The notes beneath the pieces were generated by a model, which ran no database searches, had not been told where the DNA came from, and saw only the letters and a list, made by a program, of their open reading frames with translations. The position numbers were made by a program, and so were the translations under genes. From JAVBNJ01 sp031551625 (GTDB taxonomy: Bacteria > Bacteroidota > Bacteroidia > Bacteroidales > UBA932): a stretch of 8,221 nucleotides of DNA. Location of the stretch: NCBI GenBank assembly GCA_031551625.1, contig JAVBNJ010000021.1, positions 1-8,221 on the forward strand, written 5' to 3'. This document shows, piece after piece, positions 1 to 5,880 of this stretch; position 1 is the stretch's first letter; every line of letters starts with the position of its first letter.

Positions 1-321
1 AACGGAGTAATAATAGCCGATTATACGGCACCTATTCCGAATGTCCTGTCGTATGTAAAAGAGAGCTATCCGTTGGTTTGGGCAACTAATGCCGGTATGA
101 TAGAGGAAAATGTAAATCCTAATGCACTCAGGGTTTATTTCCGCGATATGGTAAAAAAGAAAGCCACTTACAGTGGGCATTTAACCTTGTTGTCGCCCAC
201 ACAAGTTCGCTGGGAATTAGAAGATGATGAAGGGGATTATGGTATTGAAGAAGGGGAACCGTTGCCGCCGCCATCTGGATTTTCGGTACCAACGGATGTG
301 GTAATGACGAAAATTCTGTAA
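1..321 (+). CDS. Unrecognised protein, C-terminal 106 residues (5' end outside window)
   Basis: The frame is open from base 1 and closes at TAA 319-321, so the gene starts before the window. An internal TTG at 73 is not needed as a start. The visible 106 residues contain no motif I recognise. The middle is mixed and fairly hydrophilic (VYFRDMVKKKATYSGHLTLL), followed by an acidic stretch (ELEDDEGDYGIEEGE) and a proline-rich segment (PLPPPSGFSVP) ending in TKIL. The tail does not match the conserved C-terminal sorting domain of type IX secretion cargo as I know it. It converges on the glucosaminidase gene with a stem-loop between them. Function is unknown: it could be a phage-derived, surface or cytoplasmic protein, and the fragment is too short to choose. 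Confidence 0.6.
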   Translation, partial: NGVIIADYTAPIPNVLSYVKESYPLVWATNAGMIEENVNPNALRVYFRDMVKKKATYSGHLTLLSPTQVRWELEDDEGDYGIEEGEPLPPPSGFSVPTDVVMTKIL

Positions 322-329
322 ACTTTGCC

Positions 330-385
330 GGTAATGATGCAAATTATTTTTGATAAATCCACCAACCATTTTTGGCATCATTACC
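330..385. terminator. Inverted repeat between convergent genes, possible bidirectional terminator
   Basis: GGTAATGATGC (330-340) is perfectly complementary to GCATCATTACC (375-385), giving an 11-bp stem. It can extend by AAA/TTT around one bulged G at 374. The enclosed loop is long, about 27-34 nt. The repeat begins 9 nt after the stop of the upstream plus-strand gene and touches the stop codon of the minus-strand glucosaminidase gene. A T-rich stretch (TTTATTGTTTTCTTTT) follows on the plus strand only, inside the opposing gene's last codons. Position suggests shared termination, but the long loop and poor T-run make this a moderate call. Confidence 0.45.
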
Positions 386-1398
386 TACTTTATTGTTTTC
401 TTTTCGCGCAGGTAAATAATCATCCCTTCAATGGGTTCGCTGCCGTTGAGCGCCGGATTGAACTTGCGTAGCGACGACAATTCCACTGCATAGCGTTGCG
501 AAATTTGCCACATCGTTTCGCCTTGCTCGGCAACGTGCATCGGTTGCAGCTTGTCGGCCTTGCTTTTCTTTGATTGCAAATACACACGCTCGTCTTTTTC
601 CAACGTCCGGTCGCTGCCGGCATCGTTATATTTAAGAATGCGTTTCAACTTTATGTCGTACTCGTTGGCAATGATTTCATAATTCTCGCCGGTACGCGCC
701 AACACGTATTCTACATCGTTGTGCTCATATTTTTTGCGGCTAATATCAATGGTCATTCGCTTGCCCGATGGTGCTTCTGCTATCACCGGAACAGGGCGCG
801 GCGTTTCAATTTCTATGGGAGTAGGTGGGAGCACTGCTTCTTCTACCACCACTACTTCTGTATCGTATTGGTAGAGTTGGTAGTCTTCAATAATCTTGAT
901 GAGCCGTTCGGCATATTCGGGATTGGTGGCATAGCCCGCTTTTTTCAACCCATGTGCCCAAGCCTTGTAATCCGTTGGTTCCAGCTCGAACAACGATTTG
1001 TAACGGTCGCGGTAGCGCAGGAAATCCGAATGGTCGCTATATGAACCTTCGGGTGTGGGGTATTTGCGGAAACATTCCTGTAATGCATCATCGTCGTGGA
1101 GGATACGCTCGCCTTCCCAGGCCTTGTGACACTTGATACCGAAATGGTTGTTGGCTTCTATTGCCAGGCGGCTGTTGCCGTTGGCCGATTCGAAGCAGCC
1201 TTGCGCAAGGATAATGCTGGCAGGGATTCCCGATTCTTTCATCTGAGCTATTGCCAAATCCTTGTAGCAGGCAATGTATTCTTCACGGGTTATTTTCTTC
1301 GTGGCTACTTGTGCAAATGCCGTTGTTGTATCAAGCGTTTGCGCAAATGTATTACCACTTGCTACAAATATTAGTAAACCAAAAACAACCTTTTTCAT
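385..1398 (-). CDS. Secreted glucosaminidase with two LysM domains (peptidoglycan hydrolase)
   Basis: The 337-residue protein starts with a signal peptide (MKKVVFGLLIFVASGNTFAQ), probably cut near residue 20. Residues about 38-175 form a FlgJ/LytD-type glucosaminidase domain. The expected catalytic glutamate is E70 in ILAQGCFESANGNSRLA, followed by the family motif NNHFGIKC (83-90) and later AGYATNPEYAERLIKIIE. A proline-rich linker (about 188-210) leads to two LysM peptidoglycan-binding repeats, about 230-275 (VLARTGENYEIIANEYDI) and 287-331 (HVAEQGETMWQISQRYAV). By family it should cleave the beta-1,4 bond after N-acetylglucosamine in cell-wall glycan, in the periplasm or at the cell surface. 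It lies 29 nt behind rsmD on the same strand and is probably cotranscribed, though the functions are unrelated. ATG 1398 is chosen because it gives an intact signal peptide; no Shine-Dalgarno is visible. Confidence 0.9.
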   Translation of the reverse strand: MKKVVFGLLIFVASGNTFAQTLDTTTAFAQVATKKITREEYIACYKDLAIAQMKESGIPASIILAQGCFESANGNSRLAIEANNHFGIKCHKAWEGERILHDDDALQECFRKYPTPEGSYSDHSDFLRYRDRYKSLFELEPTDYKAWAHGLKKAGYATNPEYAERLIKIIEDYQLYQYDTEVVVVEEAVLPPTPIEIETPRPVPVIAEAPSGKRMTIDISRKKYEHNDVEYVLARTGENYEIIANEYDIKLKRILKYNDAGSDRTLEKDERVYLQSKKSKADKLQPMHVAEQGETMWQISQRYAVELSSLRKFNPALNGSEPIEGMIIYLREKKTIK

Positions 1399-1427
1399 TT
1401 GTGTAATCTGTATCTTAAATCTGTGAA

Positions 1428-1958
1428 CTAACTAAAGAAACTAAAATTCACCGCTCCATATCGTTTGTGCTTCGCGAAGTGTGGTGTGCCTGTAAAATCG
1501 TATTGCGCCGAATGTTCGAGTATAAAACAACCACCGTCGCTGAGTAAGCCTTTCATAAATATCCGTTCGGGAAGCGTATCTATTCCTGGCAAATCGTAAG
1601 GCGGGTCGGCAAAAATCAAATTGTATTTTGCCGTACATATTTCCAGAAAATCAAACACGTTCATCTTAACCGCGTGTATGGCTGCGAGTTTTAGCGTCTG
1701 TGCCGTTTTTCTGATAAACGCATGGTGCAGCGTGTTCATCTCCACCGTATCAATATGCGGGCATCCGCGTGATGCCAGTTCGTAGCTGATGCTGCCTGTT
1801 CCGGCAAATAAATCCAGCGCACGCATTGATTCGAAATCGTACATGTTTTCCAAAATATTGAACAGGCTTTCCTTGGCAAAATCCGTGGTAGGGCGCGCCT
1901 TAAAAACAGGCGGCGGTAGAATCATCTTACCTCGTAACGACCCACTTATTATTCGCAT
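1428..1958 (-). CDS. rsmD: 16S rRNA (guanine(966)-N(2))-methyltransferase RsmD
   Basis: This 176-residue protein is a Rossmann-fold methyltransferase. By family it transfers a methyl group from S-adenosylmethionine to N2 of G966 (E. coli numbering) of 16S rRNA during 30S assembly. The start MRIISGSLRGK is the typical RsmD N-terminus and is followed by RPTTDFAKESLFNIL (22-36). The SAM-binding motif I is LDLFAGTGSISYELASRG (48-65), an acidic residue closes the next strand (VEMN, E73), and the catalytic motif is DPPY (118-121). The open frame extends upstream to ATG 2027, but those 23 residues lie inside the preceding gene and precede the conserved N-terminus, so ATG 1958 is preferred. That start lies inside the end of the DUF3822 gene (10-nt overlap), which implies translational coupling. 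Length fits the family. Confidence 0.93.
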   Translation of the reverse strand: MRIISGSLRGKMILPPPVFKARPTTDFAKESLFNILENMYDFESMRALDLFAGTGSISYELASRGCPHIDTVEMNTLHHAFIRKTAQTLKLAAIHAVKMNVFDFLEICTAKYNLIFADPPYDLPGIDTLPERIFMKGLLSDGGCFILEHSAQYDFTGTPHFAKHKRYGAVNFSFFS

Positions 1959-2767
1959 TGCGGCAATGTAAGAAGGGTGTAAAACGTAGCGGCTGTGGCT
2001 TCGTCTAATTGCGATGTGGCGTTGCACAGCGGTAGTATTTGACGGAAGTAATGGCGTAACTTTTGATACTCCTTGCCGTCAATGTTTCCTGTGCAGTAGA
2101 GCGTCAATGGTTTGTGCTGCAGGTTCAGCGTGTTTATTACAAATAATAGATTGTACATCACATCGGTAAATGTCGCTACCTTGTAGCTGTTGCTCAATAG
2201 CAATTTATTATCTGCAAATACTACCATATTTGCCAACGAAGGCGTAACGTGCAGTACAATGCGGTTAGCGCTGTCCAGCGCACAGGCTAGCGAAAGCAAT
2301 TGCACTTGCTGGTGCAGGAAATTAGTGTGTGCCTGGTATTTCGAAATGACATTGGCCGGAGGGCTGGGCACCGCAAATACTAATGCTGCTTGATAGGCTG
2401 GCAGCATACGGTAATGGATTTCATCCAATTCGTCCAGTTCCACGGCATATTCGAGCCCCGTACGCAATTGTCCGGGTTGCACAAAATCGGGAGGAATGAG
2501 TGTTGCTTTGTTCGACAGGAAAGTCCATGTACTACTCTTGAACGTACGCTGTAGCAAAGATTCCTGATGGAACAACTTATCCAGCTCTTGTGCCCAATCA
2601 TCGTAGGTATGGATTGCATGCAAATACGCGAGGTTTTTCAATACCTTGCAAGCGCCGTGCCTGTCGGTAATAGCGAAAATAACCCCGCTCAAATCCACTT
2701 GACCGGATAAAAAATAATCGGGTGTTTGCCGGGCGTCAAAACCTTTGCCCTGAAAGCGTATATCCAT
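1949..2767 (-). CDS. DUF3822 family protein
   Basis: This 272-residue protein has no signal peptide or membrane segment and is probably cytoplasmic. I recognise it as DUF3822, a Bacteroidota family with no assigned biochemical role. The supporting features are a TLIPPDF segment (89-95), a hydrophobic stretch NKLLLSNSYKVATFTDVMYN (187-206) continuing into LLFVINTLNL, and a LYCTGNI segment (223-229), resembling the family's 'fTLVP...F', 'kLLL.N.F...t..D..Y' and 'l.l.G.i' pattern. From memory the family is linked to rsmD in this phylum, and here the stop codon sits inside the rsmD start region. An ASKHA-like (actin/FtsA-like) fold has been suggested for the family, but no ATPase motif is evident here. 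ATG 2767 is used; a promoter-like TAATTTTG ends only 7 nt upstream, so the start may be leaderless or slightly further in. Confidence 0.8.
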   Translation of the reverse strand: MDIRFQGKGFDARQTPDYFLSGQVDLSGVIFAITDRHGACKVLKNLAYLHAIHTYDDWAQELDKLFHQESLLQRTFKSSTWTFLSNKATLIPPDFVQPGQLRTGLEYAVELDELDEIHYRMLPAYQAALVFAVPSPPANVISKYQAHTNFLHQQVQLLSLACALDSANRIVLHVTPSLANMVVFADNKLLLSNSYKVATFTDVMYNLLFVINTLNLQHKPLTLYCTGNIDGKEYQKLRHYFRQILPLCNATSQLDEATAATFYTLLTLPQCE

Positions 2768-2774
2768 AACGATA

Positions 2775-2782
2775 CAAAATTA
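2775..2782 (-). promoter_or_regulatory. Putative -7 element for the DUF3822-rsmD-glucosaminidase cluster
   Basis: On the minus strand this reads TAATTTTG, matching the Bacteroidota TAnnTTTG -7 consensus. No TTTG is found about 19 bp upstream, so only half of the promoter is supported. Transcription would begin within a few bases of ATG 2767, leaving almost no leader. Confidence 0.4.
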
Positions 2783-2839
2783 CTAAAAAAAAACGAACAG
2801 ACCTAAAATTTTATTTTTCACTATCTGCATTCATTTTGT

Positions 2840-2847
2840 TACCTTTG
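2840..2847 (+). promoter_or_regulatory. Putative -7 element for gldB
   Basis: TACCTTTG matches the TAnnTTTG consensus and lies 21 nt before the preferred gldB ATG at 2869. At the expected -33 position only a weak TTCA is present (2817-2820). The element overlaps the TTG codon frame upstream of gldB, which argues against any start codon before about 2853. Confidence 0.6.
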
Positions 2848-2868
2848 CAAGTGCGAAAAATGATTGCG

Positions 2869-3864
2869 ATGAAACGAATACTGTTTTTACTAGTGCCCTT
2901 GCTGGTTATGGCTGCGTGCCATTCCCGGAGTGCTAAAATAGAAGATGTCAACTTGCAAATAACCGTAGAGAGGTTGGATAAAGATTTGGTGGCTATGGTG
3001 GCCGACAGCTCGTACCAACAACTTCCGGAATTGCGTTCAACTTATGGCGAACTTTTCGAGGGATTGAATGTGTATGTAATGCGCATAGGCGAGAGCACCA
3101 ATACGCTCTATCCCCGCTTCCTGCAACTCTTTACGAGCGACACGATGGTACACGAAGCGTATCGGAAAGTGAACGAAGTATTTGCCGACATGCAGCCGCT
3201 CGAAGCAGAACTGACAACCGCTTTCAAGCATGTGCTGTACTATTTTCCCGACATTCCCGCACCGCGCATTGTGTCGTACGTGTCGGGCTTCAACGATGCC
3301 ATGGTATCAACCGATGTGGCTATCGGCATTGGCCTCGATTGTTTTCTGGGAGCCGACTACGATGTGTATGCCAAATTGGGCAAAGCGGCTTATTTGCGTT
3401 ACAACATGCGCCCGGAGCGTATAGCGCCGTTATGTGTCGAAGACTGGCTGGCAGCGCACTATCCCGAGCCTTCCGAAGAAGTGAGTACGTTGCTGGCAAA
3501 AATGATCTACGAAGGAAAATTATTATATGTGCTCGCGCAATGCCTGCCTGAACAGCCGGTGGCGGAGTTAGCCGGTTTCCGCCCCGGGCAGATGCAATGG
3601 TGCACCGACAATGAGCGACTTATGTGGCAGGCGTTGATAGAACAGCAATTGCTCTATAATACCAATTTTTCGGTTATTCAAAAATACACGGGTGATGCAC
3701 CATTCACTATAGGTTTTTCGCAAAACTCGCCGGGCAAAGCTGCCAACTGGTTGGGCTACCGCATTGTCGAAAATTATGTGAAGCGCACCGGCTGCACATT
3801 GCCCGAACTGATGCAACAACGCGATGCCGTACAATTATTGAAAGAAGCGCGGTACAACCCTTAG
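2869..3864 (+). CDS. gldB: GldB-like gliding-motility-type lipoprotein
   Basis: The 331-residue protein has a lipoprotein signal: MKRILFLLVP, then LLVMAAC with lipidation expected at C17. It should be anchored in the cell envelope. The body matches the GldB family: VERLDKDLVAM (33-43), FPDIPAPRIVSYVSGFNDAM (126-145), AIGIGLDCFLGADYDVYA (151-168), a KMIYEGKLLYVLAQCLP segment (211-227) and the C-terminal NWLGYRIVENYV (293-304). The family resembles DUF2268 predicted proteases in overall sequence, but no HExxH zinc motif is present. GldB is needed for gliding in Flavobacterium johnsoniae, where its biochemical role is unclear; homologues also occur in non-gliding Bacteroidota, so motility cannot be inferred. 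The start at 2869 is preferred to ATG 2860 and to the TTG at 2836, because a -7 element covers 2840-2847. The CCA enzyme gene follows after 98 nt. Confidence 0.82.
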   Translation: MKRILFLLVPLLVMAACHSRSAKIEDVNLQITVERLDKDLVAMVADSSYQQLPELRSTYGELFEGLNVYVMRIGESTNTLYPRFLQLFTSDTMVHEAYRKVNEVFADMQPLEAELTTAFKHVLYYFPDIPAPRIVSYVSGFNDAMVSTDVAIGIGLDCFLGADYDVYAKLGKAAYLRYNMRPERIAPLCVEDWLAAHYPEPSEEVSTLLAKMIYEGKLLYVLAQCLPEQPVAELAGFRPGQMQWCTDNERLMWQALIEQQLLYNTNFSVIQKYTGDAPFTIGFSQNSPGKAANWLGYRIVENYVKRTGCTLPELMQQRDAVQLLKEARYNP

Positions 3865-3906
3865 TATAATTATAAATTAAAAATTAGGAATGGCGACAAG
3901 CGCACC

Positions 3907-3933
3907 TGTCATTACGAGCCAGCGAAGCAATCT
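3907..3933. repeat. Short dispersed-repeat-like sequence (GTCATTrCGAGC...GCGAAGCAATCT type)
   Basis: TGTCATTACGAGCC followed by AGCGAAGCAATCT resembles a short imperfect palindrome that I recall as scattered through intergenic DNA of many bacteria (CATTGCGAGC...GCGAAGCAATC). Here ATTAC faces GCAAT with one mismatch. It lies alone in the 98-nt gldB to cca gap and is preceded by an AT-rich tract (3865-3887). Copy number in this genome cannot be judged, since I see only one copy. Confidence 0.45.
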
Positions 3934-3962
3934 CATTCTTTATTCTTCATTTCTTATTCAGA

Positions 3963-5354
3963 ATGGATTTTTTAGAACATCGAATATTCAATATAGTATC
4001 TGAAGTTGCCGAGCAGCAAGGCGTTCCCGCCTACGTCATTGGCGGCTATGTACGCGACTGTTTTCTGCAACGCCCCTCGAAAGATATTGATATAGTAGTG
4101 CAGGGGAGCGGCATTGCACTGGCGCAGGAAGTAGGACGACGTGTAGGCTCGTCGGTAGCGGTGTTCAAAAATTTCGGCACGGCCATGTTGCATTGCGACG
4201 ATATGGAAGTTGAATTTGTGGGTGCGCGCCGCGAGTCGTACCGTTCCGATTCGCGCAAGCCTATTGTCGAAGACGGTACACTCGAAGACGACCAGCGCCG
4301 CCGCGATTTTACGATAAATGCATTGGCGTTTAGTTTGCAAAAAGAAAATTACGGTACGCTTGTAGATCCGTTCAACGGGGTACGCGACCTGCAGGCAGGG
4401 TTGATACGCACGCCGCTTGACCCCGATACTACTTACAGCGACGATCCGTTGCGCATGATGCGCGCCATCCGCTTTGCCACCCAACTTGGATTTACTATTG
4501 TTCCTGAATCGCTGGAGTCCATTACCCGCAACCGTGAACGTATCCAGATAATTTCGGCCGAACGTATTACCGATGAATTGCAGAAAATAATGGCTGCACC
4601 GAAGCCGTCGGTGGGCTTCGTGTTGCTTGATAAGACAAAATTATTGTTGCAGATTTTTCCACAGCTTGATAAGCTGAAAGGGGTAGAAACCATGGAAGGG
4701 CGCGGGCATAAGGATAATTTTTACCACACGTTGCAAGTGCTCGACAATGTAGCGGCCAAAAGCGACAACATCTGGTTGCGTTGGGCGGCGCTGCTCCACG
4801 ATATTGCAAAGCCTGCAACTAAATACTATGACAAGGTGTTGGGGTGGACGTTTCACGGCCACGAATTTCTTGGCGGGAAAATGATTCCCAGTATTTTCAA
4901 GCAGTTGCGTTTGCCGCTTAACGAGAAAATGAAGTATGTGCAGAAGCTGGTACAATTACATTTGCGCCCCATTGTACTTTCGCAGGAAGAAGTGACCGAC
5001 TCGGCAGTGCGCCGCCTGCTATTCGATGCGGGCGACGATATCGACGATCTGATGTTGCTTTGCGAAGCCGACATTACCTCGAAGAATGAACAGACGGTAC
5101 AGCGCCACCTGCGTAACTTCCAGCTTGTGCGCGAGAAACTGGTGGAGGTTGAAGAAAAAGATACTATCCGCAATTTTCAACCGCCCATCACTGGCGAAAT
5201 AATTATGGAGAAGTATAATTTGCCACCATCGCCTCCCGTGGGCGAGATAAAAGAATATATTAAGAATGCCATTTTAGATGGTGTGATTCATAATAACTAC
5301 GACGAAGCTTATGCTTTGATGGAGCGCAAAGCCGCCGAAATGGGGCTAAGCTGA
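3963..5354 (+). CDS. cca: CCA tRNA nucleotidyltransferase with HD domain
   Basis: The 463-residue protein is a class II CCA-adding or poly(A)-polymerase-type nucleotidyltransferase. By family it adds C, C and A to tRNA 3' ends without a template, in the cytoplasm. The N-terminal head shows VIGGYVRDCFLQ (25-36) and the metal-binding pair D41/D43 in KDIDIVV. Further motifs are RRRDFTINALAF (112-123), the nucleotide-recognition region DDPLRMMRAIRFATQLGF (160-177) and AERITDELQKI (199-209). An HD phosphohydrolase-like domain follows, with LLHDIAKP (277-284, H279/D280) and additional histidines at H298 and H300. Length and domain order fit the HD-containing Bacteroidota form. The HD domain may give phosphatase or phosphodiesterase activity, as in E. 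coli Cca, but this is inferred. No separate promoter is clear, so it may be read through from gldB. Confidence 0.93.
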   Translation: MDFLEHRIFNIVSEVAEQQGVPAYVIGGYVRDCFLQRPSKDIDIVVQGSGIALAQEVGRRVGSSVAVFKNFGTAMLHCDDMEVEFVGARRESYRSDSRKPIVEDGTLEDDQRRRDFTINALAFSLQKENYGTLVDPFNGVRDLQAGLIRTPLDPDTTYSDDPLRMMRAIRFATQLGFTIVPESLESITRNRERIQIISAERITDELQKIMAAPKPSVGFVLLDKTKLLLQIFPQLDKLKGVETMEGRGHKDNFYHTLQVLDNVAAKSDNIWLRWAALLHDIAKPATKYYDKVLGWTFHGHEFLGGKMIPSIFKQLRLPLNEKMKYVQKLVQLHLRPIVLSQEEVTDSAVRRLLFDAGDDIDDLMLLCEADITSKNEQTVQRHLRNFQLVREKLVEVEEKDTIRNFQPPITGEIIMEKYNLPPSPPVGEIKEYIKNAILDGVIHNNYDEAYALMERKAAEMGLS

Positions 5355-5471
5355 AGTATTATATATTCCATTCAAAGATTTCATTATTCAAAAATTCAAA
5401 AAATAAAATCATCCCATTAAGTTATTTTACAATTTCTTGTAGGCTTTGTATAAGTAAACAGATTCTATGTT
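5355..5471. other. AT-rich non-coding stretch after cca
   Basis: This is the first part of the 526-nt gap between the convergent cca and M16 peptidase genes. It is AT-rich, with A/T homopolymer runs (ATTCAAAAATTCAAAAAATA near 5383-5405), and has no plausible coding frame. I see no compact intrinsic terminator immediately after the cca stop. The first strong hairpin comes only at 5472. Confidence 0.5.
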
Positions 5472-5553
5472 AAAAACGCGGCAAAAGGGGGTGAATAACC
5501 TTTGCCGGATTATGCGAACCGGCGTATAATACACCCCCCTGCCGCGAATTTTT
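5472..5553. terminator. GC-rich hairpin with T-tracts on both strands
   Basis: The outer stem (CGCGGCA/TGCCGCG plus GGGGGTG/CACCCCC) is followed by AATTTTTG on the plus strand and by TTTTTAACA on the minus strand. It could therefore end transcripts from either direction: read-through from cca on the plus strand, or a minus-strand transcript through the three-hairpin block. The long 38-nt interior, itself partly paired, and the 117-nt distance from the cca stop make it atypical. Confidence 0.4.
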
Positions 5554-5748
5554 GTTCGCTGCCGAAACACATTTTTTACTATCTTTTGCTGTAACTAAGA
5601 ATAGCGTTATATAATTACAAACAGAAAGCGTGGTGTTTCGTTTACTACGCCTAAGGCTCTGACAAAGACCCAGCACAACCATAAACGATAGCCACGCTAA
5701 CGCTTGGAGTGCTTGATTTTCCTTGGATTTTGTCAGAATTTTAGGCGT
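5472..5748. repeat. Block of three consecutive inverted repeats, candidate structured RNA or mobile-repeat relic
   Basis: Hairpin 1: CGCGGCA (5477-5483) pairs with TGCCGCG (5540-5546) and GGGGGTG (5487-5493) with CACCCCC (5532-5538); an inner GCCGG (5504-5508) pairs with CCGGC (5519-5523), and A5/T5 tracts flank the outer stem. Hairpin 2: CGAAACAC (5563-5570) pairs with GTGTTTCG (5633-5640), with TGTAA (5590-5594) / TTACA (5615-5619) nested inside. Hairpin 3: 5647-5666 (ACGCCTAA, GGC, TCTGACAAA) pairs with 5729-5748 at 17 of 20 positions. The three units are separated by only 9 and 6 nt. No convincing protein is encoded, although a 70-codon minus-strand frame (5470-5682) crosses the first two. 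It could be a non-coding RNA, a MITE/REP-like repeat, or an elaborate terminator region between convergent genes. Confidence 0.55.
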
Positions 5749-5880
5749 AAAATCAAAATTATTTCAAAGATGTTTGCGGTAGGTTGCAAACTTACGTTGA
5801 TACAAATGTATAAATAGATTTTTAATTACCAAATTTTTTTTCGCAGGTTATTGAAAAACAGCTCTGTTTATAGTTGCAGG
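5749..5880. other. Non-coding stretch with a small hairpin before the M16 stop
   Basis: A perfect 6-bp hairpin, GTTTGC (5772-5777) / GCAAAC (5786-5791) with an 8-nt loop, lies here. Its right arm overlaps a minus-strand TAAGTTTG (5787-5794) that matches a -7 element. GCAGGTTA occurs twice (5843-5850 and 5876-5883). AAACAG...CTGTTT (about 5855-5868) forms a weak short hairpin that, read on the minus strand, is followed by Ts and might terminate the M16 gene. None of these is strong alone. Confidence 0.35.

Noticed and set aside
1959..2027. Upstream start for rsmD at 2027
   Set aside because: The extra 23 residues lie within the DUF3822 gene, and the conserved RsmD N-terminus begins at MRIISGSLRGK (ATG 1958).
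2836..2868. TTG start at 2836 or ATG at 2860 for gldB
   Set aside because: The TTG frame overlaps the -7 element TACCTTTG (2840-2847). ATG 2860 is possible, but ATG 2869 gives the cleaner lipoprotein signal MKRILFLLVPLLVMAAC.
3972..4484. Long minus-strand open frame opposite cca (170 codons), and similar antisense frames opposite other genes
   Set aside because: They lie wholly inside well-supported genes on the other strand, show no domain signature, and are expected by-products of the coding sequence.
5470..5682. 70-codon minus-strand open frame in the cca to M16 gap
   Set aside because: It runs through the first two inverted repeats, has no recognisable domain and an unusual composition rich in K, S, N and R. 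The pairing explains the sequence better than coding. It remains possible only if homologues show codon-level conservation.
5472..5748. Known housekeeping RNAs (tmRNA, RNase P RNA, SRP RNA) in the structured gap
   Set aside because: I saw none of their conserved cores: no RNase P GAGGAAAGTC, no tmRNA T-arm or tag frame, and no SRP GGAAGGAAGCAG-like loop, on either strand.
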